A stretch of DNA of 64,000 bases from Atherix ibis (taxonomy: Eukaryota; Arthropoda; Insecta; Diptera; Athericidae): positions 35,070,811 through 35,134,810 of the forward strand of contig OY282605.1 of the NCBI GenBank assembly GCA_958298945.1, read 5' to 3'. Below the pieces are notes generated by a model that was not told the origin of the DNA, did not search any database, and was given only the letters and a program-made list of their open reading frames with translations. Position numbers and translations under genes: made by a program. How positions within the stretch are numbered: position 1 is the stretch's first letter; every line of letters begins with the position of its first letter. Positions 34,456 through 46,740 of the stretch are shown piece by piece.

Positions 34456-36068
34456 TAAATTAGTTGTTGTACTAGTTTTAATTCAAGCTGATCGTAAGGA
34501 CATAATGTAAAAAGTGAACTGATTTCATAAAATTTTGAAAATAAGTAAATTCTGGAAAAGCTTTAACGCAAAAAATATATTTGGGGTCCCAAATTTGTTG
34601 TTGTACTAGTTTTAATTCAAGCTGATCGTAAGGACATAATAAAAAGTAAACTGATGTCATAAAATTTTGAAAATAAGTAAATTCTGGAAAAACTTTAACG
34701 CAAAAAATATTTTTGGGGTCCCAAATTTGTTTTTAATACTAGTTTTAATTCAAGCAGATCGTAAGAACAAAATGTAAAAAGTGAACTGATTTCATAAAAT
34801 TTTAAAAATAAAAAATTTCTGGAAAAACTTAAACGCAAAAAATATTTTTGGGGTCTCAAATTTGTTATTGTACTAGTTTTAATTCAAGCAGATCGTAAGA
34901 ACATAATGTAAAAAGTGAACTGATTTCATAAAATTTTGAAAATAAAAAATTTCTGGAAAAACTTCAACACAAAAAATATTTTTGGGGTCCCAAATTTGTT
35001 ATTGTACTAGTTTTAATTCAAGCTGATCGTAAGGACATAATGTAAAAAGTGAACTGATTTCATAAAATTTTGAAAATAATTAAATTCTGGAAAAACTTTA
35101 ACGCAAAAAATATATTTGGGGTCCCAAATTTGTTTTTATACTAGTTTTAATTCAAGCTGATCGTAAGGACATAATAAAATGTAAACTGATGTCATAAAAT
35201 TTTGAAAATAAGTAAATTCTGGAAAAACTTTAACGCAAAAAATATTTTTGGGGTCCCAAATTTGTTTTTAATACTAGTTTTAATTCAAGCAGATCGTAAG
35301 AACAAAATGTAAAAAGTGAACTGATTTCATAAAATTTTAAAAATAAAAAATTTCTGGAAAAACTTAAACGCAAAAAATATTTTTGGGGTCTCAAATTTGT
35401 TATTGTACTAGTTTTAATTCAAGCTGATCGTAAGGACATAATGTAAAAAGTGAACTGATTTCATAAAATTTTGAAAATAAAAAATTTCTGGAAAAACTTC
35501 AACACAAAAAATATTTTTGGGGTCCCAAATTTGTTATTGTACTAGTTTTAATTCAAGCTGATCGTAAGGACATAATGTAAAAAGTGAACTGATTTCATAA
35601 AATTTTGAAAATAAATAAATTCTGGAAAAACTTTAACGCAAAAAATATATTTGGGGTCCCAAATTTGTTGTTGTACTAGTTTTAATTCAAGCTGATCGTA
35701 AGGACATAATGTAAAAAGTGAACTGATTTCATAAAATTTTGAAAATAAATAAATTCTAGAAAAACTTTAACGCAAAAAATATTTTTGGGGTCCCAAATTT
35801 GTTTTTAATACTAGTTTTAATTCAAGCAGATCGTAAGAACAAAATGTAAAAAGTGAACTGATTTCATAAAATTTTAAAAATAAAAAATTTCTGGAAAAAC
35901 TTAAACGCAAAAAATATTTTTGGGGTCTCAAATTTGATGTTGTACTAGTTTTAATTCTAGCTAATATCGTAAAGACATAATATAAAAAGTGAACTGATAT
36001 CATAACATTTTGAAACTGAGAAATTTGTGAAAAAACTTTAATGCAAAAAATATTTTTGGGGTCCTAAA
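34456..36068. repeat. 134-bp satellite array, 12 monomers, four-monomer HOR
   Basis: Monomers marked by ACTAGTTTTAATTC begin at 34471, 34605, 34738, 34872, 35006, 35140, 35273, 35407, 35541, 35675, 35810 and 35944, so the unit is 133-135 bp. A partial unit precedes the first. Monomers starting at 34738, 35273 and 35810 share private differences (CAGATCGTAAGAACAAAATG, then CTTAAACGC) and are practically identical. Monomers 34605 and 35140 share another set (AACTGATGTC). This shows a higher-order repeat of about 536 bp. The last monomer is diverged, as is usual at array edges. ORFs across it are chance. Confidence 0.95.
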
Positions 36069-36069
36069 T

Positions 36070-36563
36070 AATTATAAGTATTGTATTGTCAGACTTTTTT
36101 TCCTTGTAAATGTTGATGACTCTTCCAACGTTACCCATTTTTCTTCTTATTTTTTCTTCCAATAGCGACCAGGATTTTTTTTTGCTTTTAGAATTGTCGT
36201 AAAGAAACCATTTTTTACCGACTGTCATAATTTGTTAGAGAAAATGCTTCCTCCAGTGCCATGAAAGCAAAGAAATATAATTATTTTATCAGTTTTGTAC
36301 AGCTTATGGAGACAATTTATTCCCTCTGTCCTAATTTTTTCCATTATCTTTGGATGATCACACATTAGCCTTCAGTTTTCCAAATACTCTAATTTATTTA
36401 CATGTTCCTTCAGTGTTTGAGCGGACTTTTCATTCAGCAGCTCCTGAAATTCGTAATTTTTGAATATTTTTGGTTTTCCTGGGTCATCGTAATCTTCCGA
36501 ATCGAATGCAGTAGTCTGAGGTCTTCTAAACTTGAGAAGTAGCAGAAAAGTAATGAAATTCAT
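36070..36563 (-). mobile_element. Mariner-family remnant Z (N-terminal and first catalytic motif)
   Basis: The minus-strand frame 36563-36372 reads GKPKIFKNYEFQELLNEKSA then QTLKEH. This matches the PKKFEDxELQALLDEDxxQTxKELAE linker of a mariner branch distinct from the others here. Around 36225-36165 the translation GKKWFLYDNSKSKKKSW matches TGDEKWILYDNPKRKKSW at the first catalytic Asp, although the Asp itself reads as Gly/Val. Similarity ends where the satellite begins. It is inactive. Confidence 0.6.
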
Positions 36564-36589
36564 TTTTTTGCTACAATTTTATTTTATTT

Positions 36590-37060
36590 TTAAACATTAT
36601 TGCTATCTTTTTTAAAGTAGTTCACTTGGGCAGCTGGTACATCTACGAAGGCGTTGTTTTCGCTCTTGGTAACAAGATGATATACTTTTAAGTGGGTTTT
36701 GATTTGGTGGAACAAACAAAGTGTCACATGGATTAGGACGGACGGCTGGATAACCACAGTAGTCCCTTTTGGCAACAAAAACTCGTTGATGGACATGGTC
36801 ATGTGAAAGGGGATGTTGTCATGGTACAGCATCGTAGTATCTGCAATGTCCGATCGGACATGAAAAATACTTTTTTGACCCTTTCAAGGACTCACTCATG
36901 ACTCGATGTTTATCGACAGTCTGACTTTAAAAGAGCCCTCCCTCGTTCTACGTTGTTGCCGAAGAAAACCTTTCTGAGCTAGGTTTCTCCACTGATTCAA
37001 ATTTACCGAATTACCTAAACTAACTTTTTAGAACGCTTTGCATTGCAAATATTTCATCCA
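36590..37060 (-). mobile_element. Mariner-family remnant X2, internally deleted
   Basis: Minus-strand translation near 37025-36935 gives FGKFESVEKPSSERFSSAT, the same linker as in X1 (GKPCSRRLLTSAT). From 36832 it gives LYHDNIPFHM (second catalytic Asp) and CLFHQIKTHLKVYH (region of the third motif, Asp lost). It ends with AAQVNYFKKDSNNV at 36590. Everything between the first helix region and the second Asp is missing. The C-terminal end resembles X3. Confidence 0.6.
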
Positions 37061-40000
37061 AAAGAAAAAAAAACTATTTTCGGATGTAATAATATTTTTT
37101 ATACTCATTTTTATATTTAAAAATAAATAAATTTCCATTCTCGCATATTCATGTATCTAAATTGATCTTTTCTTCCATCTTCATCATAAGAACTTGAATT
37201 AAGTTTACTTCATCGTGTTGAGGACCACTTCAAAAGTAGACCATCTTTTTTACAGAACATGACATTGTTACCTGAAAGTTTATGTGCACCTAAATCAGAA
37301 AAATGACAAGAAAAAAAAATCACAAATCTTCTTATAGTGGTGACCTTAATTTAAAATGCTTTAAAAAAAAGAAAAAAACTATTACAAACTAAAATGGAAT
37401 AAATTAATTAGAAATTCGAAATTATGCAGCCGAACTATGGCATAAACAGTTAAAGTTACCACGAAACGACATCATTGAAATTTTCCTTTTCTGGAATGCG
37501 TGTTTTTTTTTATTGTTGTTTGTGTGGTATTCTCTCGTTAGGAAAGGCCCCCCATTTGCATTAAGCGATGCATCTACTTTAAGGTTTCTTCTACAGTATA
37601 AAGCAACTGAGATCCTCCCAGTGTATCAGATTTTCAACTTGCTTCACAACCGTTCCAGGGGTTCTTTGGCACAGAATCTCTACTATGTTAACTAGCTCCC
37701 GACTGCATATTCATCTCTATCGCCATCTGCAATTCTGACGACCAGCCGACGTTCGCGGCTTCAGTCAACTTCAGGAAGAAGGACAGCATCCATTGACGGA
37801 GGCAATCTTATTAGTAGTTAACCTCTGCTTTTCTATGCTGAGATTTGGTTGGTAGCCCCGCATGCCTGTACCTGGGCTTATGTAAATTATGTGCGCCTTG
37901 CGGTGGAGCTTTTGTTGGTGTTGTCAGTTTTTTTTCCACCCTCTTACCCTTCAACTGTTGTCTGCTCGTCAGAATTTTTTCTATAACACTCTGCGTTGTT
38001 GTTAGTGGTGTTATTGCATTTTACACATTTCCTCTGCAATTTCGTTCTTAGAGCAACACTTTCATGGATGTTCAGTATTAGCGAACGCCTTGCAGTCCTT
38101 GCGATTCTCTTTTATGCCATAGTAAACCAGACTCTGCACCCTCATCTCTTCTTCCCAATCAGGGCCACTTGTAATCGTCCTTTCTGCCGGCTATCTAATC
38201 TCATTCTCTGAATTCGTAATCTTATTAAATTTACATATTAATCAACGGATTTTAATTACCCTTATACAACACAGCAGTACAAACTTCGTAAATATATGCA
38301 CACCATGGCGGCCGTTTCATTACGGGGATTTCCCCTTCTTTCGTGCAAATTAGCTGCCCATCCACCCCGTTTACCCGTTCATCCAATAATTCTTTGTACT
38401 GGTCGGTTACTAATAAACAGCAATAAGCAATTATACATTTAAACAGTGAGAAATACTCGGCGACTGATAACATGAGCTTCAAGCGAATTTTTTCTGCCAC
38501 CCGCGCATAAGCAAGGTTCGAGTAATTCAGAAAATCGGGACGATAACGTCACGTGTTTATAATATAAATTATTCGAATTTGATTTTTATTCGACTCTTAA
38601 TTTGATTATTTGGTTTTTTTTTTATTTTTGTAGCGAAACAATTTTCAGTTGTTTTTTTTTTGGTAGTACCAATAATATAACTTTTTTTTTGCTAAATACC
38701 TTTTCCTATTTATTCAAAAAAAAAACGATAGCAACAAATCACAATATAAATTTTGTTAATTATTTTCTAAATGCAATTTTAATTTTCAATCTGTTTTATA
38801 CGAAAATTAAGGTAAGAAGCAACGCGTTTATGATTTTCACCCAACGATGGATTAGGTTTTTGACTTGCTGAATTTATTAAATGGCATCAGTTTTCAGTAG
38901 ACTTGCAAATGCGGCACGAAATGAGCTGGCACGGTGACGATATATATCCAACAGCAATCCACACATGGGAGTTGAAAACGGGCATCATACACATCGCAAA
39001 AGTAGCTTGTGTGGTCACTAGTCAACTGTTATCTGGCCGTGTTCTCGTAAACTTCTGAAGATTAGAGAATGGTAGTCACAACCACCAGTCGAACATTCAG
39101 TAGCTTGCAGCCATCTGAGGGATATTTTGCTGTCTGATTTGAATACAGTATACAACAGAGAGACAGCGAAGATCAGCTTCACAGTAGAGAAAATGAACGC
39201 AAGAAATGGCATCTTCCATACAGACGAGTTGGCATTTGCCGCCATTCACCACTTGAAGACCAGACACAGCACTCGAATCCCGTGCATATTTTTGATCTGG
39301 AATCCCAGAATCTGAGCAAGTGAATCTCTTTGACACGATATCTGACGACTTTGCAATGCTGCTGGGGCTGCCGCCTCGTTCGCTGGCAATTTCCACCGTA
39401 CATGTGCTCCACTTGGCTCCTCATTTTGCGGTTCCCAAACTCACCACAGCAGACTCTTAGGATCGTCGCCAAAGACTCGATTCGCACGGATGCCTTCCTC
39501 CAACTTCAACGATACTCAAAGTAGCTGGGGCACCGTTGTTATTGTTGGTGGCGATTTTTGGTTTCTATTGCTGTTGCCGTTGTTTTTGTTGCGGTTGACG
39601 TTAATATAGCTGTTCTTGTTTCTGTTTGTTATTATTATTATTTTTGTTGTTATTGTTGATTCCGCTGCTATTAGGATACAAGCAATATGGTGGTGGTAGT
39701 TCTTCTTATCCCCTCGATCCGAATGGTCTGTGATTCTGTAAATGGATTACATAGTGGGAGGCTCATCAGTATCACATAAAGGAGTAAAGCTACAATTGAC
39801 CTTCCGTCGATCTGCGCGTATTCTTTGAAAGCTACCCCATACGAGAACGCGTGTATGAATGTGTGCGGTAATTAAGTAAAAACCAAATAAACATTTACCA
39901 TTTACATTTCATGCAGATTAAGCAGCTGCCCAGAAACTTATCGTCGTGATTCCAATTATTAAAAATTCACTTCTTGTCTGAAACCGCATTTGGGCGAATC

Positions 40001-40635
40001 TACTATAAATTTAGACTTTGATTAGCAGCTATTAAATACGTTCACTTCCATCTACTTAAATACGTTCACGTATTAATGCAAATAAACACTTGCCAACAAA
40101 CCATATCATATTTTGGCTTTGTATAAACCAGTGATTGTATGTATGCTGGTGTAATTATTACTCTTCTCATATAATATCCAGAAATATGTGACATTATCAA
40201 TTAAAGTTTTATTAAGCATAAAATTATAAATTTCTGTAATAATTTCTACACAAGCAAAAATGAGTGTTTGTCGTGTTTTCGTTCATAATTTTTCTCTTCT
40301 TAACTTTTCATTTTAAATTTATTTTCACTCGCCCCATAATATGCTCATCTCAAACTATCGTGAAATTTCCATTAAATTTAATTAGGAATTAAAATGGATA
40401 ACGAATCTTAATGTTTCCACATATTTTGTTTTATTAATAATTATTTATCTTTGAAGTTACTATATTAGAAGAATTGTTGTTCTACTTAGTTTAATTTTAA
40501 GACTAAATGTGTGTTTTTCACATTTCTTTAAAATAACTCTTAGAAATAGTTTAAAATAATTTTTTTTTATTTAAATAAATTTATTAATTCGACTGAAAGG
40601 TAATAGTCATTAATTGCTTATCGGTTTATTTCTCA
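37061..40635. other. Spacer and lower-AT blocks at 37500-38500 and 38850-39900
   Basis: Two mixed-composition blocks are separated by AT-rich DNA. Overlapping short ORFs occur on both strands, especially at 39018-39524, which is typical of GC-richer noncoding DNA. No protein domain, RNA gene or transposon was recognised. A GTT/GTTGTT-rich stretch lies at 39530-39665. Confidence 0.35.
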
Positions 40636-40639
40636 AAAA

Positions 40640-41280
40640 ATTCAAACTTATTTTGACAGTTTCTAATTCAAAATACTGTACAAATAAATTTTCTTTGATT
40701 ATTGAGGTGTTATTTACTGGGAATTTTTTTTGTAGTGGCTTTTTGCACCGCATTGTCTGATATTTTTGGCATGAAATACGTCGCAGCATGACCTTGGTTC
40801 GAAGGAAATGGTTTTTTTTCCCAAAAACCATTGCTCAAAACATGCTTGAACTTTACTTTTAATTAAACATGTAATAATGGATGATGAAATGTGGGCTTAT
40901 AAGATTGACATGCAAAACAGTTAAGAAATTTTGAAATTACGATGACTAATTTCTTTGATTATTAAGTTGTTATTGACTGGTCATTTTTTTTTTTTGGAAG
41001 GGCAAACAGTCAGCAAAAAATATCGGAGCTTTATGAAATTACCCGGAAAAATTCAGATTTGTGGCAGACTAATTCTTAGATTTTGTACCATAATTATTTG
41101 CTGTCTCATTCACTAACTACTGCTCATGAATTTTTGGTAAAAATATCAAATATGACTTTTTTCTGTTCCCCAAGCCTAAACTACCACTTTTTGGAAGACG
41201 CTTTAAGCTCAATGAAGCAATAAATGAGTATTTTTAGAAGAAGCTGAAGGTGATATTAATATGAGTGGGTAAATATTTAG
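40640..41280 (+). mobile_element. Mariner-family remnant Y2
   Basis: Translation at about 40757-40790 gives LSDIFGMKYVAA, matching the LGMKRVAARLVPK segment. Around 41150-41220 it gives DFFLFPKPKLPLFGRRFKLN across two frames, the part after the third catalytic Asp. It resembles Y1 in both position of lesions and sequence, so the two derive from one element type. Many stops are present. Confidence 0.55.
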
Positions 41281-41481
41281 AACAAAGACCACTTTTTGTA
41301 GACAACAAAAGTAAATTAGTTGATTAACTTAAATTTCTTTTTTCAGTTTTACTTATTTGACAAACTTTATATTATCAAAAATATTTAAGAGCAAAATCAT
41401 TTGCCTGGGACAATTCCTGAATGAAAATTCTTAAATAATTAAATATGAAAAAAGTTCTATTTTTAATAACGACTTCATATA

Positions 41482-42683
41482 AGTTGTAGTTAAAAGTAAT
41501 CCATCATTTGGCCAATAGATGGCTTTAGGAGTCCGTATCTCCCGTTTTAAAAGTGCGATCGGGTTGCACTAGATGGCGTTAGAAAGATAATATTTTGTAC
41601 TAAAAAAGCTTCTGATACAGTTTTGTGACCAACAAAGAGAAAATACGCCATATTCTACAGTTTTTCTTCGATAAAGACGAAAACGCAAGCCAGGCAGCTG
41701 AAAATGTGAATAGTGTTTATGGTCCTGATACTGTAACAGACAATCACGCGCAATTTTGGTTTTGTCGATTCCGTTCCGGTAATTTTGATGTCAAAGATGT
41801 ACCACACTCTGGAAGGTCAATTGTCGAAAAATGGAAATCGTCGAGTCCGACCGTCACGTAAGCACTGTTTCGATTGCCCAGGAGCTAAACATTGCACAAA
41901 AACCCGTTTGAAACTACTTAAATAAGGCTGGATACAAAAAGAAGCTCGATGTATGGGTGCCACATGAGTTATCGCAAAAAAACCTCATGGATCGAATTTC
42001 CATCTGCGAATCGCTGCTGAATCGCAACAATATCGATCCATTTCCGAAGCGGATGGTTACTGGTGATGAAAAGTGGGTCACTTACGACAACGTCAAGCGA
42101 CAACGGTCGTAGTCAAATTGCGGTCACCCGGCGCAAACTGTGGTCAAGACAAGGATTGACAGCCAGGAAGGTTTTGATGTGTGTTTGGTGGGACTTGCAG
42201 GGAATCATCTACTATGAGCTGCTCCCCTACGGCCGAACTCTTAATTCGGACCTATACTGTCAACAATTGGACCGTCTGAAAGAAGCAATCGCCCAGAAGC
42301 GGCCAGCTGTGGCCAATAGGAGAGGAATTGTGTTCCATCAGGACAACCCCAGGCCGCATACATCGATGGTGACTCGCCAGAAGTTCCGGGACCTTGGTTG
42401 GGATATTCTTATGCATCCACCTTATAGTCCGGACCTGGCACCAAATGATTACCACCTCTTCCTGTCTATGGCAGGTGCAAAATTCGCCTCAAGAGAAGAT
42501 TGTGAAAATCAACTGTCCCAGTTTTTTTCCAATAGGGACGAGGGTTTCTATGAAATTACCTCCAAAATGGCAACAAGTTATCTAACAAAACTGTGCATAT
42601 TTGACCTAAATCGTATCATTCTATCTATGCTAAATAAAACCTTCAATTTAATGCAAAAATAATGCAGTTTATTTTACCACACC
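41482..42683 (+). mobile_element. mariner-like element 4, probable TIRs
   Basis: A left end AGTTGTAGTTAAAAGTAATC (41482-41501) and the complement of a right end GGTGTGGTAAAATAAACTGC (42683-42664) resemble each other loosely, with TA on the outside of both. The distance of 1.2 kb is right for mariner. The ends are less certain than those of elements 1 and 2. The interior is a well-preserved but frameshifted transposase. Confidence 0.65.
41625..42612 (+). pseudogene. Frameshifted mariner transposase, all three catalytic Asp present
   Basis: The start codon has become GTG (41625). The N-terminal frame reads TNKEKIRHILQFFFDKDENA and later FWFCRFRSGNFDVKDVPHSG. A second frame from about 41831 carries VSTVSIAQELNIAQ, KKLDVWVPHEL and VTGDEKWVTYDN (first Asp), with two stops. 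A third frame from about 42150 carries GLTARKVLMCVWWDLQGIIY, VFHQDNPRPHTSMVTRQKF (second Asp) and PPYSPDLAPNDYHLF (third Asp). A last shift near 42555 restores MKLPPKWQQVI. The full protein would be about 345 residues. Few changes separate it from its family, so it looks young. Confidence 0.9.
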
Positions 42684-43440
42684 TAATATATCCAACCTAA
42701 AATTGATATCGACCTCTGTATCTAAAAATTGTATACTCATTTCATATCCTCAAAATTAATCTACTTTTATATTTACTTAATCGCAAATAGCATTATTCAT
42801 TTTTAAAAATGCATAAATTTTAATTTACCTATTGTCTTGTAAGAGTCTACTTTTCCTTCTCTAATAACTCACTTTTTTAACACACATGCTGAACTTTTTA
42901 TTAAACTTAATGATATGGAAAAATGAAAATAATAATGAAAATCTACTTCAACCCTATTGTAGAAATAATATATATATTTTTTTCTATAATTCCAAAACAT
43001 TTTACATTCAGTTCAATTGATCCTTTTATTCATTCAGATTCATTATTAAAATGTACGATTAAATAATAATGGATGTCAGATTTATTCTAGCAACTAAAAA
43101 AATCGATTAAAATTTGTAAATAAAAATATTTCATTTTCTAATTTAATCGAACCTTTCATCTACTTAAAAATCATAATTGATTATATTTTTTTTTTAAATT
43201 CACTTTGTGCATCAATTACATTGTAAAGAGTTGTTTTCAATCATTTAATATGGAGTTTATTTAATTATTAATAAAAATTTTCCACATTAAATTTGTAATA
43301 GTAAAAAAATTTGAACAATTTTTTGGTAAAAATATTTGTTTTTATAAATCTTCTCTTCACAAAATCATATGAAATCAGATAATTGAAAATTTCTTATTCC
43401 ATTTATTTTGTCCAATAATAATTATCCAATAATCGAACGA
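42684..43440. other. AT-rich spacer, nothing recognised
   Basis: AT-rich DNA following mariner 4. No feature was recognised. Confidence 0.5.
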
Positions 43441-45998
43441 AACTAATTTTATTCCGATAATATTTTAGTGGTGCCCAAAGAGATTGGATGGAAAATCAAA
43501 GATCTGGGGCCGAGATCTAATTCCTGTATATCCCACAAAATTCCTCGTTTGCTACATTCCAATATACGACGAATCCAAGTACATAAAATGCTTGTAAAAT
43601 TTACACGACTACAAAGAAACAGTGCATAAATTCGGGCTCGAAATGTGGATTAGCATTTCTCATTAATGCGGACTACGGCTTAATTGGGACTTACCACCAC
43701 GACCCGCACACCCTTCCATAGTTTGTTGGGAAAAACGCCTGGTCATTCTCGAATTAGTTTTCCTTACGACAATTTCATCTCGAATCTGCCTTTAACTATT
43801 CGCACGGCCCACGATCTGTTTACCCGCTGGTCTGTCCACCGATAGTTCGGTTGAAAGATAGTAGATAGTAGATCGGTCCCTTGGCCAGTCGGTTTATTCA
43901 ACTATCTATCCCTGTTCGTGCGAATAACAGCAAGTCGCACTTGCCCTGCTACTTGTCAAATCCGATTGTAAACTTTCGCTCATTCCATGATGCGGATAAT
44001 CATAGCCTGTTCATTGTAGTCCCCGAACTCACTCCAATTCAAATAATGGCAGTCCCGATTCGCCTACTCTAGGTCCTTGTCTTAAAATCCTCTAACGTTC
44101 ATCGACACTGAATGCAATTCCACTAGCGTCGGCCACCATTCCAATAAAATCATGACGGCTATGCTCTAGCACAGATGAAGATGGCAAAGGTTATCTGCTT
44201 CCTATTGCAACTGCTCAGTAATGTCAGTGGGGAAGGAGGAGCATACACTTTAATTCTACTTCTTGCAGTTGTTCTTCTTGTTGTTATTCTAGTGTCTATT
44301 GTTTTTGTTATTGCCATTATTTCCATTGTTGTTGCTGCATCCGCTACAGTTGACGTCGTCACGCTACCGCCACTTTTCGTCCTAGTACTGATGCGCCATC
44401 TAATGTTCCTCTTCTTATTCCTTCTATTCAAGTATAGATCTACGAATACATGCATCTATTTCCATTGGTCTACTTGTTATTATTATTGTTGTTGTTCTGG
44501 TTGTTGTTTGTCGCCCGATATTAGAATTTGCTGTTGCGCATAAATTAGAATTAATGCAAACGTTAGAATTGGAGAATTCAATTAAATCATGTTACACTCC
44601 AGAATACAACAATACAATTCCAGCAACGAACACAATTTCATATACATATATAAAACCAAGTCTGGAGACATACTGCAATGTACATAACTACTTATAAATG
44701 CAGTTGAAATTTTTTTAATAATAAAAAATCTTTCATCATTTTTATGTTTTATTTCTTAAGTCATCTGTTATGGCTACCAAAAACTGCAAAAAAAAAAAAA
44801 ACAACAGAAATGCATCTAATTTCTTACTCTAATTTCTTAATATTTTTTATTATTTATTGAAAATATCCATTCATGATGGATGATTTTTAATTTGACTTTA
44901 TCACAAAAGATAATAAGAAATGTTTTAGTGGGCGACGGTTTTTGGACAATCATTGGAATTTTCTGATTGCTTAAAGCAAATAATCATAGAATAAACGATG
45001 ACGACTACACAATCATTATTTGATCAATTCAACCGTTTTATATTCGTAACGATTCAACTGAGGAGTATAGACGAATATTTGAAAATGTGGTCATTATTCG
45101 CGTAAGAAACCACATATAACGTCAATAATGTATCTGAATTGTCTTCAGTCAAAACTGTTCTATTCGATTAGAACAAATATTATACGACGAAAGCCATATG
45201 CTGTAGAATATGTGAAATAAGTACAAATTCTCCTCAATTAATTAGTAATTGTAAAATGTTAAATGGCAAAGAGCAGCTTCTCGTATTATTTCAATGTGGA
45301 ACTGTTCCTGGATGAAGACCATGTCTTGAAACAATCAGATTTCATATTGGACTCATTTCTAAGAAGCACGGCAGATATTCTTGTTTGTAGCTCCAATATT
45401 CATATTATTATCATCGGTATACATGTGTACATTCGTAGGGTAAAATTAAATGCAAAAGGGGTGCATAATTCCTCAAATGAATTTCACTTGGTCAATCGAT
45501 TGCCTTTGGAGAAACTTTAAATACTAAGCGTCTATCTATACCAATTCAACTCTAAGTGCTGCTACTCAAAATAGATCGATTTCATTAAAATCTATTTCAG
45601 ATGGAATCTTGTATCTTAAGCGTTGGTGTTACGATCAATTCTGAAATGTTCGCCATTCAAGTATGTATACGGCAAGATTGCTAATTAAATTATGATAAAT
45701 ATCCACGCGCACAGAAATTATATTTATTCCAAATATTTTGCATAGTTCCGATATATACACCCAAATATTTTTCTTAAGATTATTTGTCAAAATCAAAATT
45801 TATTCGAATATGATTGGTATTTATTAAATCCAACTTTAAGTATTTTTTAGAAAAAAATCACTATAAATTTAAAATGTTCAGGTGCTCATTTATAATTTTT
45901 CTTAAATAATTAATATTTTTTTAATTTTATTTATAAGATTATTTTTTAGGTTTTTTGTAAAATACTATTGTACAACCATTTCACCTTCCGTAAGTTCT
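43441..45998. other. Lower-AT noncoding block then AT-rich spacer
   Basis: From 43440 to about 44600 the sequence is mixed in composition. A 122-codon frame at 44175-44543 is hydrophobic only because it translates GTTGTT/CTTCTT-type simple sequence. From 44600 to 46000 the DNA is AT-rich with an A run near 44790. No domain or RNA gene was recognised. Confidence 0.4.
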
Positions 45999-45999
45999 A

Positions 46000-46740
46000 A
46001 AGGGTAATCCAATTTGTGATTTGAAAAGTAACGGTAAATAAAAATCACTTTAAATATTATTGTTGAAAAAACTTTTTTATTAATTTAATGTAAAAACTTT
46101 GACATTATGCACAAAAAATATAGAATTATTCAAATGGCTTTTTGAAGAACTCGATTTTTTGTGGTAATTTTTTATGAGTTTTCCGTATATTTTGGCATGT
46201 CATTCACCAAAATATTGTTTTCAAAAGCTCTAAAATTTGAAAATTATCTGTCTAAAGGTGATTTTTCTTAAAAATTTAGAAGACAAAGGCAAAAAAAACC
46301 AAGTCGCACGATCTTGAATGCCGATTGACATCCATAAATCTCTACATTATGCAACCTGGAATCTTTTTGCTCAATAAATCAAAATTTTACCTTTTTTTGA
46401 TAATTATACTATAGTTTTCTTTAAACCACATGTATTCCGGTTAAAAATCTTCCAGTTCAGACCAAAAAAAATTGGTTATCATATGGCCATAGCGTTCAGA
46501 ATTGAAGGTCTTCATTTTACAAGAGTGACACATTTAGAATAAAATGCACATACCCAGTGTATTGTTTTCACAGTCATTTGTGGGTTTTTAGAGCCGCATA
46601 TATAGCAAGTTTGATTACTGGCGTATCCACCGAGCGAAAAAGCAAACTCATCGGAAAAATCAGCATCCAAAACCTGTTGTCCCCACCATCGAATCGTGAA
46701 AAGTTGATAATTTTATAGTGAGTTAATGAACCTATAATAT
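46000..46740 (-). mobile_element. Decayed Tc1/mariner element (copy C)
   Basis: Minus-strand translation near 46672-46580 gives DADFSDEFAFSLGGYASNQT then CGSKNPQM, matching FSDEAHFWLNGYVNKQN..WGSENPQ around the first catalytic Asp. Near 46330-46295 it gives RSCDLVFF, matching RSCDLTPLDFF at the third. The element's 3' end (AAGGGTAATCCAATTTGTGA at 46000-46022) is the terminal repeat shared with copies D and E. Stops and small shifts make it inactive. Confidence 0.65.

Noticed and set aside
35767..36003. 78-codon ORF in the satellite
   Set aside because: The 134-bp unit is not a multiple of three, so no frame is kept through the array. It is a chance frame.
34456..36068. CRISPR array
   Set aside because: Units are about 134 bp and alike along their whole length with no unique spacers, in a eukaryotic context. 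This is a satellite.
44175..44543. Hydrophobic 122-codon ORF resembling a membrane protein
   Set aside because: The hydrophobic run is the translation of GTT/CTT simple sequence. Composition explains it.
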